Source: Prunus persica
Lineage: Eukaryota > Streptophyta > Magnoliopsida > Rosales > Rosaceae
Length of the DNA: 64,000 nucleotides
NCBI RefSeq assembly: GCF_000346465.2
Contig: NC_034011.1
Span: forward strand, 14,569,339-14,633,338
Direction: 5' to 3'
Shown here: piece by piece, positions 10,801 to 22,274 of the stretch
Layout: each line of letters starts with the position of its first letter
How positions within the stretch are numbered: the stretch's first letter is position 1
Notes under the pieces: model-generated
The model's input: the letters and a program-made list of their open reading frames with translations, nothing else
The model's database searches: none
What the model was told of the DNA's origin: nothing
Made by a program: the position numbers and the translations under genes

Positions 10801-12908
10801 TGGGTGATAACTCCTTTGTTGGTGCTGTTGCTACTGCTTTTGGAAATTTATGTGGTTCAGACTGTATTCCAGGTACTGGCTCCAATACTTGGATAATTGA
10901 TACTGGTGCTTCTGATTATATGACTTATGATGCTACATTTTTTGATGAGTTATCTAATAACACCCGTGACCCATACATAACTAGTGCTAATGGTTTGCTC
11001 TTTCCAATTACTAGTAAGGGCACAATCTCTCTCACTCCTACTTTGTCATTGTCTCATGCGTTACTCATTCCCAATATCCATTGTAACTTGTTGTTTGTTG
11101 GCCGATTACTTGATACACTTAATGCTTCTGCTACTTTCTATCATACACATTGCTCTTTTCAGGATCTCAAAACTTGCAAGACGATTGAGCATAGTAAACG
11201 GATAAGGGGTTATATTATTTGATATTGCAGAGGGTTATATTATTTGATATTGCTTTCTGCACCAGTTCGTGATCGTGTCGTTCATACTGTTCAAAGTTGC
11301 AGTGTCAAGGACAAACAACAAATTTGGTTATGGCATCGTCACTTGGGACACCCGTCATTCGGCTACCTTAAGCGTCTGTTTCCATATTTATTCCGCTCTT
11401 GTAATAAGTCCAGTTTTAAGTGTGAGACATGTATTTTGGCCAAGAGCCATCGCATTGTGTTTCCTTTGAGTGACAGTAAAACTGCAAAACCTTTTGATTT
11501 AGTACATCCGGATGTATGGGGACCTGCTCGTGTGACTTCTAATGGTTTTCGTTGGTTTGTTACTTTTATTAATGACTGCACTCGCCTAACATGGGTGTTT
11601 TTGATGAAGAATAAACATGATGTTGCTTCTATTCTTCTTGAATTTTGTGCCATGGTGTCTACTCAGTTTCATGATCGAGTCAAAGTGTTTCGAACTAATA
11701 ACGGAGGTGAATATGTGAATAATCCCTTGACCCATCTTTTTCGTAATCAAGGCATTATCCACCAAACTACTACTCCATTCACTCCTCAGCAGAATGGTGT
11801 GTCTGAACGCAAGAATCGTCACTTACTTGAAGTTGCCCAATCCTTTCTATTGGACATGTCTGTTTCCTATCATCTTCAGGGCCATGGTGTTTTGGCCGCA
11901 ACCTATCTGATTAACCGTACTACTAGTCGGGTTCTTGATTTCAAGACTCCACTCGATGTATTGTATGCCCATACTTCTCCAGTTTCTATCTCTAAGTTGC
12001 CTCCGAAGGTGTTTGGATGTGTTGCCTACGTTCATGTCTACTCTCATCAACGGAGTAAACTGGATCCATGCGCTCTCTGCTGTGTCTTCATTGGTTATTC
12101 TACTACTCAAAAGGGTTATAAATGCTATCATCCTCCTACTCAGAAGGTGCATGTTACTTTGGATGTGACTTTTCATGAAGAGGTATCGTACTATGTTTCT
12201 CCCTCCTCTCCAATTCAGGGGGAGAAAGGGAGTAAATTGGAAAGTATCGGATTGCAGGATCTTGAACTTAGAGATGTGGGTGAGGATGATACAAATGATG
12301 ATCTCGGAGAGAAAACAATCGGTCGCCCAGTAGATAGCGACCGGTCGCACAGGTCTGGAGCAGAAGAGGAAGCACTCTGCCTAGAAACGATCGGTCACCC
12401 AGATGGGCACAACTGGTCGCGTGACCCGATGCCTAACAATAATACACTATGTCTGGAAACAATCGGTCGCCCAGAAGATAGCGACCGGTCTCATGACGCT
12501 GATCCGGATACACTTTGGTTGGAAACGACCGGTCGCCCAGATGGGTGCAACCGGTTGCCTGGGTCAACTGATGCTATTCCGTGTGTTTCCAGCAAATACG
12601 AGTTAGATACAATACTCCCATTTGCCTTGCCATTGCCCCAGTCCAATCGTGATACTGAGTCAAGTGAGTTAATTTCAGATGATCTGTCTGTGTCTACTTA
12701 TCAATTACCCCACGATCTGCTAGTGGGAAACCCAAAGTACAATATTCTTCGGATATACATGCCAAATCGAAATATCCCATTGGCCATTATGTCACAACTC
12801 ATCGTTTATCTAAGTCATATAAATCATATTTGTGTCAATTATCTAGTGTATGTGTGCCAACTAAGCTGCAGGATGCTCTATCTAACCCCAAGTGAACAGA
12901 TGCCATGA
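10801..12908 (+). pseudogene. Copia protease and integrase
   Basis: ORF 10801-11222 carries the copia aspartic protease (WIIDTGASDYMTYD near 10891). After a stop and short break the frame 11244-12908 gives integrase: the zinc-binding segment HRHLGHPS...CETCILAKSH, then the catalytic core with DVWGP, FRTNNGGEY (near 11690-11715) and TPQQNGVSERKNRHL. In the usual D-D-35-E core the second Asp is expected in TDNG; here that motif reads TNNG, so the catalytic Asp is probably lost. The segment 12310-12560 between integrase and RT contains four variants of ETIGRP(x)DSDRS. Confidence 0.85.
12310..12570 (+). repeat. Four imperfect repeats in the integrase-RT linker
   Basis: Four variants of a 36-bp word, (C/A)GGTCGCCCAG...GCGACCGGTCGC, start near 12315, 12388, 12460 and 12528, spaced about 70 bp. 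Each is itself roughly palindromic (GGTCGC...GCGACC). Translated, they give ETIGRPVDSDRSH, ETIGHPDGHNWS, ETIGRPEDSDRSH and ETTGRPDGCNRL. Confidence 0.75.
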
Positions 12909-12911
12909 ATG

Positions 12912-14342
12912 TGGAATGGATGCCTTAAACAATAATAAGACGTGGGATCTAGTTCCTTTGCCACAAGGGAAGAAAACAGTTGGATGCAGATGGGTGTTTA
13001 CTTTGAATCATAAGGCTGATGGTTCCATTGATCGTTACAAGGCTAGATTGGTAGCCAAGGGGTATGCTCAAACATATGGAGTGGATTATCTGGAGACATT
13101 TGCTCCATTGGCAAAGCTCAATACTGTGCGTGTGCTTTTATCCTTTGCTGCTGACCACAATTGGCCCTTATTGCAGTTTGATGTCAAAAATGCATTTCTA
13201 CATGGTGACCTCCAGGAAGAGATTTACATGGATCTTCCTCCTGGTATTCATGTGACCTCTAAGGAGGGTGTTGTATTTAGATTGCGGAAGTCCTTGTATG
13301 GATTGAAGCAATCTCCAAGAGCGTGGTTTGGAAGATTTGCTACATCTATGAAGAAATTTGGGTATGTGCAAAGTAATTCGGATCATACTTTGTTTCTGAA
13401 GCGCCGCAATGGTAAATTGACAGCTTTAATACTTTATGTTGATGATATAATTGTAACTGGAGATGATCAGACATAAATACAAAGTCTCTATAAATATCTG
13501 GCTTCTGAGTTTGAGATGAAATCATTAGGTGACTTGAAGTATTTTCTCGAGATTGAAGTTGTCAAATCTAAGCATGGTATTTTCTTGTCTCAAATGAAGT
13601 ATATTTGGGATTTACTTGCAGAAACTGGAATGTTGGATTGTAAACCAATTGATACTCCTAGTGAACAGAATCACAAGTTGGGGTTATATCTTGATCAAAT
13701 TCCTACTGATAAGGATTGCTATCAACGGCCTGTAGGGAAATTAATTTATTTAGCTCATACACGTCCTAACATTACATATGCGTAGTGAGTCAGTTTATGC
13801 ACTCGCCTAGTGAAGACCATATGGGAGCTGTGACGCGTATTTTGAGATATCTCAAAGTAACTCCTGGCAAGGGGTTAATGTTTTCCAAGTATGGTCATAC
13901 AGATGTGGAAGGATACACAGATACTTGTTGGGCAGGTTCAGCTACTGATAGGCGTTCTACGTCTGGGTATTTTACGTTTGTTGGTGGTAATCTTGTTACT
14001 TGGAGGAGCAAGAAACAAAAGGTGGTGTCTCGATCTAGTGCTGAGGCTGAGTATCGTGGGATGGCCCATGGCGTATGTGAGTTACTGTGGTTGAGGAGAT
14101 TATTAAGAGATCTTGGCTTTGGACCTAAGAAACCTATGGATTTATATTGTGACAGTAAGGCTGCAATTGCAATTGCACATAACCCGGTGCAACATGACCA
14201 TACAAAGCATGTGGAGGTTGATCGAAATTTCATTAAAGAGAAGTTGGATGCGAAGATTGTTTCCTTCCCGTTCATTAGTTCTGAGTATCAATTAGCCAAT
14301 TTCCTTACAAAAGCTGTTTCTACCAGTAACTTCCTCAACTAG
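12912..14342 (+). pseudogene. Copia reverse transcriptase and RNase H
   Basis: RT begins near 12915 (WDLVPLPQGKKTVGCRWVF) and contains FDVKNAFLHGDL and the active-site box LYVDDIIVTG (near 13432-13461). A TAA at 13474-13476 truncates it. Homology continues in 13516-13785 (LGDLKYFLEIEV) to a TAG at 13783, then a shifted frame 13785-14342 encodes RNase H with GYTDTCWAG, TSGY and SRSSAEAEYR, ending HTKHVEVDRNFIKEKL and ANFLTKA. At least three lesions make it non-functional. Confidence 0.88.
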
Positions 14343-14788
14343 CTTGAGAAGTTAGGCATATGCGACATCTTTGCTCCAACTTGAGGGGGAGTGTTAGCGA
14401 GATCCTAGTGTAATTAGGAGATTTACTTCCTAATATATTATGATTCTATTTATTTCCTTTTGTATAGATATTATGTAATTAGGACTTTATCTTAGTTTCC
14501 TAGTATAACTCTACTAGGGTTTGTATTCTTTTATTATAAATACCTCATTTTGGAGAATGAAATATAATCTGAAAATATTCTACCCACTTTGTTTGACAAT
14601 TCCTTTGCTAATTCAATATGTTTAGTAAACAGTTTAATGTGAATGATTCTTCCCATACCGATTCAGTAGTTCTCCGATTCCTAAATTCTTTGATTCTTTA
14701 CTTTCTCCATTACTGATACGTAAACATGCCATACAAGTTGTAAGCACATCAACAACTTTGGGCTAGCTTAAATAGTTGACCCTCCAAC

Positions 14789-17203
14789 ATGGATGAGTCC
14801 CTTTCCCACAATGATGAAGCCCATGCATCATCATTGCATTCCGGTCGCAGGCGCGGTGGTTGGATCACTTTCCCATTCATTACTGGTCTCTCTCTTTCTC
14901 TCCATCTCTTTCATTTTATTAGTTTGCTAACTCGCACTAGTGTAGTGATTGTCGAACATAGTATCCGAGTTATGATTATGAACTTCTATATTGCGCAGGG
15001 GCTTTGGTAGGCCTGACACTTACAGCCGGAGGATGGCTCTCAAATTTGATTGTATTTCTGACTGAAGAATTCAATGTTAAGAGCATTGATGCTGCTCCGA
15101 TTGCAAATGTGGTTCATGGTTCTTCAAGTTTTTTCCCAATCATCGGAGCAATCGTAGCTGACTTTCTCTTTGGCTCATTCTCCGTTATCTCAATTTCCTC
15201 TTGCATTTCCTTGCTGGTAATAAAATAGTCAATCTCTTATTACATGCTTGTTCCATCTGTGCCTATTCTTTTGCTGCTGATTTATGTGAACACATGAATA
15301 AAACTTTTGATATGTGCTTGATTTTAGTTGCTATTCACTTTTATTTGGCAATTGCTAGCTAAGTACTTGGGTGGAAAGGCTTAATTTAGGGGCTTAAATT
15401 GAGGGACAAGTTATATATTCACATTTAATGGTTGAATTTAACAATATAACATCGTCTGGTCAATCTGATCTTAGATTGATCATGTAGAGATGAATTATCT
15501 AACAGTATAACATATCAGATATCAACATAACCTTTTAACTTGTTAAACTTCCTGCATAATCTTGGATTCAAATATTTTGTAGGGCATAATTGTCTTAGCA
15601 TTAACCGCGACGCTGAATTCGTTGAGGCCTCAACCTTGTGTTGTGGGATCAGAGTTATGCCAACCCACTTCAACATTACAAGATGTAGTATTGTATGCTG
15701 GTAAAGCTCTAGCTTCTATTGGCTTGGGCTGTACCCGCTATACCCTAGCAACAATGGGAGCAAACCAGTTTGACAAGCCTAAGTATCAAGCGAGTTTCTT
15801 CAACTGGTACTTCTTTACTCTAATACTCTACTACAGCTGTAGCCCTAACAGTTATTGTCTACATTGAGGACAATGCTGGATGGAGATGGGGGTTTGGCCT
15901 ATGTGTCCTTACCAACATAATTAACATTGATAAGCCACAAGGAAGTCCATTTGTTGCTTTAGCTCGTGTTGTTGTTGCCGCTTTTCGAAAAAGGAAACTC
16001 CAGCTCTCCTCCGAAAGCAAGGATTATTATGATGGACATGATGGAGTGAAACAAGGCATGGTGACTGGAACACTTAGCACCAGTTTCAGGTACAAACTTT
16101 ACAAGGTTAATTACTTGTATCGAAAAGTTATGCTATCTTACCAAACTCTTGTTGTCGGATAAATGCTTATGTTGTCAGAGAGTGAATTTTAGCCATCTTA
16201 GATTCTTAGTTTGGTGCGAGACAACAATTTCCTTTTCTTTTTTTTCTTTTTTTTTTAAAAAAACTAGTCAATGTCGTATAATATAAAGATCACGTAGAAA
16301 TAGAGTTGAGATATCGATTCAAATTTGGACTAAGAAATACAAACTTGATGTCCCCTCTTTGCATACAGATTCCTAAACCGTGCAGCACAAAAAATTGAAG
16401 GAGACATCAGATCAGATGGTTCCATTGCAAAACCATGGAGACTTGGCACAATACAACAGGTCAAAGATTTCAAGACAATTATATGAATTTTGCCATTACG
16501 GTCAACAAGCATATTCTTAAGTACCCCATTAGGAGTCCAGTCCAGCATGATAGTCCTGCAAGCTCTAAGCATGGACCGTCACATTGGGCCTCATTTCGAA
16601 ATGCCATCTGGCTCTGTTATACTCATTGTCCTACTCTCCACAGCCATCTTTCTCACTCTTATTGATAGGTTCTTATGTCTCATGTGGCAGAAGCTGACTG
16701 GTCGATCTCCAACGTTCCTCCAATGTATAGGATTAGGCCACGTGTTAAATGTTCTTAGCATGGCTCTTTCAGCACTAGTAGAGTAAAAAAGGCTCAAAAT
16801 AGCCAAAGCCAACCACCTCCAACCTGTTGTCCCAATGCAGGCCTTCTGGCTTTTCCCGCAGTTGGTTTTGGCAGGTATTGGAGAGGCATTTCAATTTCCG
16901 GGACAAGTTGCATTGGACTATCAAGAATTTCCAGTGTCTCTCTGAAGCACATCGACGGCGATGATCTCGTTGGTCATTGGGATTGCATTTTATTTAAGCA
17001 CAGGTGTGACTAATTTGGTTCAGTGCGTTACAAGGTGGTTACCAAACGATATAAATAATGGGAAGCTAGACAATGTGTATTGGATGTTAGTTGTTGTTGG
17101 GGTGCTCAATTTTGGTTATTATCTAGTGTGCGGTAAGTTGTACAAGTATCAAAATGTTAAGGATGCAGATGTTAATTCTGGCTCTGTTGATAGTGAAAAG
17201 TGA
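14789..17203 (+). pseudogene. NPF (NRT1/PTR family) transporter pseudogene, four exons
   Basis: Full-length but broken gene for an NPF2-type nitrate/peptide transporter, a 12-helix plasma-membrane proton symporter. Exons: 14789-14885, 14999-15216, 15583-16089, 16369-17203, all with GT-AG junctions and matching phases. Recognisable parts: RRGGWITFPFI near the start, GLTLTAGGWLSNLIVFL, ATMGANQFD, DKPQGSPFVALARVVVAA, MDRHIGPHFEMPSGS, and the end NVYWMLVVVGVLNFGYYLVC. Lesions: a frameshift in exon 3 near 15825, a short deletion near 15930 (a transmembrane piece before DKPQGS), a TGA at about 16480 where CGA is expected, a TAA at about 16784, a frameshift near 16800-16840 and a TGA near 16944. The ExxER helix-1 motif is not seen in exons 1-2. 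Confidence 0.88.
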
Positions 17204-17518
17204 TGTTGTCGGTCCAATATTATATATTTATACTATTGTTGATGAAAGAGATCCGTATTAACTGTTGAAAGGATTATCTCACATCCGAAAATGAAAGTCT
17301 TATCTTAATAGTTTAACTGATTTTGAATTTTTTTCATCTATTGTTAATTGGTTTTTGGTTACATGATTAAATTATTTTATTAACAACTAAATCGATGCAT
17401 GGAGAAGATTATTTTTCTTTTTCCTTGTCTTAAATTTCAAACTTTGCCGCAATGTAGAATACGGAGCTTCGATCTTCATCCCCTCCAACTGTAAAATTAT
17501 AGAAATTAAAAAATATAA

Positions 17519-17957
17519 GAGCATTTTCATCAATGGTGTCATGGCAAAGAGCAAGGACAAGGAAGGGTAGACACTATTCACGTGAATAGAGACTGCCCTA
17601 CCCTTTTTATTTTGCTTTTCCACCCATTGTCGTGGCAAGTAAAAGCAAGCATTATTCACATGAAATATGAGGAGAGGAATTTGTATGGAGTTTTGGTAGG
17701 GAAAGTGAAGAACATGACTGGTTATTTATAGAAAGAAAAAAAATCTGAAAGTTTTGGTATTTTTTCCTTTTTTTGTGTATTTAAATTGACATCAACATGA
17801 GATCTACAAATTCAGGCAGCAGCTCAAGCAATTATTGCCTTTGGGTTGACCGGGTAAATGGGGCCCATTTTTGCCCGAACTGTTTTTCATTGCTGGGGGG
17901 CTTGTTCCAAGCCTAGGCTCCCTTTTGCCTAGCAATTGAGCACCGGTGAAAATACTC
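17519..17957. mobile_element. PIF/Harbinger (Tourist-type) MITE, 439 bp
   Basis: Starts GAGCATTTTCATCAATGGTG and ends CACCGGTGAAAATACTC, which are inverted relatives, and is flanked on both sides by TAA (17516-17518 and 17958-17960). Contains the sub-terminal words ATGGCAAAG and TATTCACGTGAATAG shared with the element at 18176. Confidence 0.78.
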
Positions 17958-18621
17958 TAATAGAAAGATTATTGGAGTAAAATTCTTGTTATTAGCTCCA
18001 TCTTTTAGATTATATGCACAGAGTCAAAGGATTATCTGAAGAAGAAAAAAGCTAATTATCTTGTAATTAGTATGTAAAAACAAACATCCATAACATATAA
18101 TATGATGGTATTTACCAAAAATAAAATAAAAGGACATATACAACCAACCCTAGTCCCTGCCTTTGTTGCCTATAAGAGCACTTCCACACATTTGGCATGG
18201 CAAAGGGTAAGGGCAAGGCAAGGGCTGTTACTATTCACGTGAATAGTGGCAGCCCTTGCAAAAAGTAAGGTGTGTTTCCACCCGTTGCCATGGCAAAGGA
18301 CAAATACTATTCATTTTTCTTTTTTTTTAAAAAAATAATAAAAAACCTAAGCAATTAATTTGGATAATATTGGATAAGATTTTTGGGTTCCTATATGTCA
18401 ATATTTATTATAAAATTCATATCTCATAACTCAAGTGAATTTTTCGGATAAGATTTTCGGTTTCAAATTTCAGATAAGATTTTTATCCTCTAAAATTGCT
18501 CCACGTGTCATCTAAATCAGCCTAAATCTCTCTGTAAAACCAGAGGCTCAGCTCATACCTCTCACACAAGATCTTCTCTATAATTTCATTTCTCATATTT
18601 TAGATTTCATACTCCATTCTC

Positions 18622-19113
18622 AATGTCAGACATGAAGAGATGCTTGGAGAGGCAAGAGCGAGAAACTAAAGAAAGAAGGCGTAGATGAGCTGAAGGAAAA
18701 AGGGTGCATCAAGAAGAAGATGAACAAGTTGCCATAGCAGTGGCTTTGCTTGATCAACAAAGCCAAGGCCACCGCCCTGGTTCACAAGTCGGTCGTGGCT
18801 CGAATGTGGACAGACATAGGCATTCTCGGGGTAAGAATCTTTTGGAAGATTATTTTATCCCAAATTCTTTGTAGTCTAATGTTGATTTTTGAGGGCGATA
18901 TAGAATGCAACCTCATTTGTTCAATAAAGTCATGCATGATTTTTGCAATTACCATGCATACTTTGTTCAAAAGTGTGATGCTGCTGGGCTTTTGGGACTT
19001 CTTCCGGAGCAAAAGCTTACAGCTGTTATACGAATGCTGGCATATGGTTCATTTGCTGATCAGGTAGATGAGATTGCTAAGATGGGGAAGTCCACTACTT
19101 TGGAGAGCTTGGT
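18622..19113 (+). pseudogene. PIF/Harbinger transposase, N-terminal relic
   Basis: From ATG 18622 the reading gives MSDMKRCLERQERETKERRRR, a stop, and later GKNLLEDYFIPNS, RYRMQPHLFNKVMHDF, YFVQKCDAAGLLGL and KLTAVIRMLAYGSFADQVDE, the conserved region before the DDE domain of plant Harbinger transposases. Internal stops occur at 18688, about 18868 (TAG) and about 18883 (TGA). Similarity ends at about 19113 and no DDE residues follow, so the catalytic domain is gone. Confidence 0.72.
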
Positions 19114-19364
19114 TGTGGTTTTTTTTATAGTTATGCTTTGGTTGTGGTTTTTTTTAAAAAAAAAAAATAAATTATGTTTTGTTTGATGTATGGAATGTTT
19201 TGAATAAAAATGTATTTTATTGAATGCTTTCTTTATACACTCAAAAAAAACCAATACAACTAATTAAGAATTACTACTAATTAAATGAAATACATGAATT
19301 ACAACTACTTGAATACAAAATATTAAAATACAATTAAATAAAAGGCAAGCAAACTAAGTTAATG

Positions 19365-20530
19365 GTTTTGATCATTGAACCAATCTGTGTTGCTAGGTCC
19401 ATCGTCACATAAAAGTCTTCTTCTCATAACATCCCTTCGTTCTAGCTTCCAAAATTGTTTTGTTTTAGGGGACATATGGCTTGTATCCATGGCCATGGTT
19501 TCTTGATCATTCTTCTCAATGCCTTATTTGCGTACATACTCCCTTTCTCTGGCATATTCATCATGAATTGCCCTCTTGTCCGCTTGGGTTTTCATGTCTA
19601 ATTAAATTCTCACGGCACCGTGCCTTGCAATTTGCTCCAAAAAAATTTATGTATCATTGCTAGAATTACTCCCTCTCTTCGCCTTCACGGCCTTTCTCCC
19701 AATAGGCCTCAGCTCCTTTTGGATAGGTGAGTCTTGACTCATCGAGGAATTCAAAGGCGAACCCGATGCCGTTGAACCATGGAGTGACGTCTCGTTGAAC
19801 ACAACAATCCGACCCTATGGAATAATTCAGAAGATCGAACAATTCTTCACCACCTCCCAACATTGGTCATGGTTGAAAGTTTTTTTGCCTTGCCCAATAG
19901 CACCAAACCACATTTGTACTTGCATAATCTATTAAAAAGAATTTATTGGAAATGCAAGGAACACTGGAATGAAATATTGGAAATGCAAGAAACATTTAAA
20001 AAATATTGGAAATGTAAGAAACATTAACAAAATATTGGAAATGCAACAAACATTAAAAAAATATTGAAAATGCAAGAAATATTAACAAAATATTGAAAAT
20101 GCATGAAACATTGGAAAATTATTGGAGATGCAAGAAATATTAACAAAATATTGAAAATGCAAGAAACATTAAAAAATTATTGGAAATGCAAGAAATATTA
20201 ATAAAATATTGAAAATGCAAGAAACATTTATTAAAAAAAATTAGGACATTAAAATTAATAAAACAAAAATTACAAATAATTTATCTCATTGCTAAGATTT
20301 TCCCCGCTTCAATAGTTGTCCCTCGCTTTTGTCAAAACATCTCTCCATTTCCCCAACTCTTTATTGAAATTTTTTCACCTACTAGACAATTCCATTGCCG
20401 TACTAGTCGAACCTGATCTTTCACAAAATACCGCATGAATTTTTCTCCACATATGAGAGAATTTCATCTCATTGCCCGTGACGAGATAATGACTAATTTG
20501 GACCCAACACTCACACAACAAAACATCTTT
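19365..20530 (-). pseudogene. PIF/Harbinger Myb-like ORF relic
   Basis: Minus-strand fragments of the second Harbinger ORF. The N-terminal part (20530 to 20270) reads CWVQISHYLVTGNEMKFSHM, WRKIHAVF and RWKNFNKELGKW-like sequence, the Myb/SANT-like DNA-binding region with conserved tryptophans. The C-terminal part (about 19570 to 19365) contains an AMDTSHMSP-like stretch and FWKLERRDVMRRRLF-like sequence. Stops and frame changes are scattered and a 29-bp minisatellite sits between the two parts. In family members this protein helps transposase reach the nucleus and bind the ends. Confidence 0.6.
19945..20230. repeat. 29-bp minisatellite, about 10 copies
   Basis: Ten head-to-tail copies of ATTGGAAATGCAAGAAACAT plus nine bases (TAACAAAAT in most), with 1-4 changes per copy. 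Adjacent copies alternate in places between ATTGGAAATG and ATTGAAAATG types. There are no spacers. It lies between the two Myb-like relics. Confidence 0.92.
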
Positions 20531-20600
20531 CATGGTGATCCACGCCCCTGCCTGCCTATAGCCTATAGCCCATCCAATCTATGGTTCGCTCCCTGCCTGC

Positions 20601-21628
20601 CTACTTGTTTTGTCTTGGAAAGAAGCGTCTGACGATAACATCTTTCCCATGAATTGAGAATTTGACTTTGCCGCTGTCGTCTACGCCAACAAGAATTTTT
20701 GTGATGTCTGAGGAAGACTTAACAACACCACGAGCAAACAGTGGCTGCGAATTTCGCTCCTCTGCTCCCATACATATTGCTTCTATACACTCTCCAAATT
20801 TCCTACATATCATATATACTTGACGCATTAAAACATTTAATTCAAATCTTATAATAATAGAGAATAACAAAATTATTTGTAACATCTTAACTAATCGTGT
20901 GTTGTACCGTCTCTAAATAGAGATTCGACCCAATGCTTTATACGAGAATATATGATCAGTTACCATGTTACTCTAACTAATACGAAAAAAGAGAGCAGAG
21001 AAGCACCTTGTAAAGAAGCCTCTGAGTTCTTCTGAAACAGGATGGCCCCTTGAGAAGGTCAAGAACAAAGTTATTTCATTCTTGTCAGCATTAGGCTGGT
21101 GCCGATCATGTCTTTCTTCACATGCTTCTTGGGCTGGCAACGAAGGTTAAGCCTCAATAACATTAGGATCAACTCACAAATTAACTGAATTTTGAAACCC
21201 TTGTTGCACTATTATATATCACTAAAAGCACTCTCACACACTTCGTTCACAAAGTCCTCCATGATTTGCTTGGTGTGTTCCTTGTTAAACACAGAACTTA
21301 GTGAAACTTTTACCGGAACAAGAAGACGCAGTTTCAGAAACTGGCTATCGGTGTCCTCGAATGGAGGATGAACGCAATCTGAATACAAACGTTTCAGTAA
21401 CTCAAAAGACTCGTTTGCCAAGTCATTGAAGAATGGATCGTGCAAAAATAAGGTATTCACCATAAATTTCTGGCCAATACTTTGTCTTTCAAGCGTGTGC
21501 CAAAGGGCTACGATATACTTGGATAGGATAGGGTCAAAACCTAACCCCTTCAACAGTCGAGAATATATGTTGCGATCGATTGTATGGAAAAGCTTAAGTT
21601 CTTGAAGGGCTCTGTCAGAAGATTTCAT
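20601..21628 (-). CDS. Plant-specific protein with C-terminal RRM-like domain
   Basis: Three exons on the minus strand, my model: 21628-21223, 21133-21007 and 20802-20601, totalling 735 nt (244 aa plus stop). Phases agree, and the exon 2-3 junction (FFTR/KFGECIEA) joins a conserved motif. The N-terminal part (DRNIYSRLLKGLGFDP, ALWHTLER, NELANES-like sequence) matches an uncharacterised land-plant family. The C-terminal part (ITLFLTFSRGHPVSEELRGFF, IEAICMG, QPLFARGVV, KVKFSIHGKDVIVRRFF) is an RRM-like fold. Function unknown; RNA binding is inference. The first donor (GTGATA) is weak and the protein is shorter than relatives I recall, so it could be decaying. A (GA)n tract lies 35 bp upstream of the ATG. 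Confidence 0.62.
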
Positions 21629-21658
21629 GGTGATATAAGTGGCAGTACTTCTTGGAGT

Positions 21659-21663
<5 letters not shown>

Positions 21664-21743
<80 letters not shown>
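21664..21743. repeat. (GA)40 microsatellite
   Basis: Unbroken GA repeat of about 80 bp in the presumed 5' leader of the minus-strand RRM-like gene, where it would be transcribed as CT-rich RNA. Confidence 0.95.
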
Positions 21744-21746
<3 letters not shown>

Positions 21747-22274
21747 TGGATTTTGACTTCTTTCTTCTAGTGAAATTAGGTTTCCTTATTTCAATTGGAA
21801 AAAAAAAAAAGTTTCTATTTTGGTTTAACACTACTACAAAAAGTGAAAAAGACGATAAAAAAAAACCGTCGTCGTGTTTAAAAAGACGACAGTAACAGAA
21901 AACCGTCGTGGATAAGTAACTCAAACACCTAAAAATTGAGATCCGTTTGGATATTTTTTTTTAAACGACACACCAAATTAAAAAAGCGTCGTCTTATTAA
22001 AAAGGTTTTCTTCAGAGTTAAACTCTGAGCCCAAAAACAATGACAGCAACTATGAAGCCACTAATGTAGAAAGTAAAGACGACGGTTTACCAAAACAGTT
22101 GCCGTGTTAACTCCTAAATAAACATGACCAAATTTTCTTAGTCAGCGTTGTATAATTCCAAAGGAATCCAAGTTGATATATTATAAAATTTCGCCGTATT
22201 AAATCAATGTACCACGACGGTAAAGATAAATTTATCGACTTATTATTTGGCAGTGTACTACGACGATATCTATA

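Larger units (their letters stand above)
10290..14598 (+). mobile_element. Ty1-copia LTR retrotransposon lacking gag
   Basis: LTRs at 10290-10495 and 14392-14598 (about 206 bp) start T(A/G)TTAGCGAGATCC and end CTTTGTTTGACA. I count about eight substitutions and one indel between them. A perfect 5-bp duplication ATTCC flanks the element (10285-10289 and 14599-14603). The primer site TGGTATCAAAGC follows the left LTR and the purine tract GAGGGGGAG precedes the right. Domain order protease, integrase, RT, RNase H is that of copia. The internal region is 3.9 kb and no gag is recognisable between 10508 and 10800. The 5' LTR has lost its initial TG (now TA). Confidence 0.93.
9537..14730. mobile_element. 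Inverted-terminus element interrupted by a copia retrotransposon
   Basis: GGCATGTTTACGTATTAGTA at 9537 is matched on the opposite strand by GGCATGTTTACGTATCAGTA ending at 14730. The outer parts (9537-10289 and 14599-14730) flank a complete copia insertion and share GGAATGATT-type words. Without the insertion the element would be about 880 bp. The superfamily is uncertain because I see no clean target duplication (flanks ACA and ATA). Confidence 0.6.
18176..20560. mobile_element. Remains of an autonomous PIF/Harbinger transposon
   Basis: The left end GAGCACTTCCACACATTTGG at 18176 follows TAA and shares ATGGCAAAGG...TATTCACGTGAATAG with the MITE at 17519, so they are the same family. Inside lie a truncated transposase relic on the plus strand and Myb-like ORF relics on the minus strand, the usual two-gene divergent arrangement of PIF/Harbinger. 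I did not find a matching right terminus; the end at about 20560 is set by loss of Myb-like similarity. Confidence 0.65.

Noticed and set aside
14789..17203. Functional nitrate/peptide transporter
   Set aside because: Several frameshifts and stops in exons 3 and 4 cannot be removed by alternative splicing.
19945..20230. CRISPR-like array (regular 29-bp repeats)
   Set aside because: Repeats are head to tail without unique spacers, units diverge, and the context is eukaryotic.
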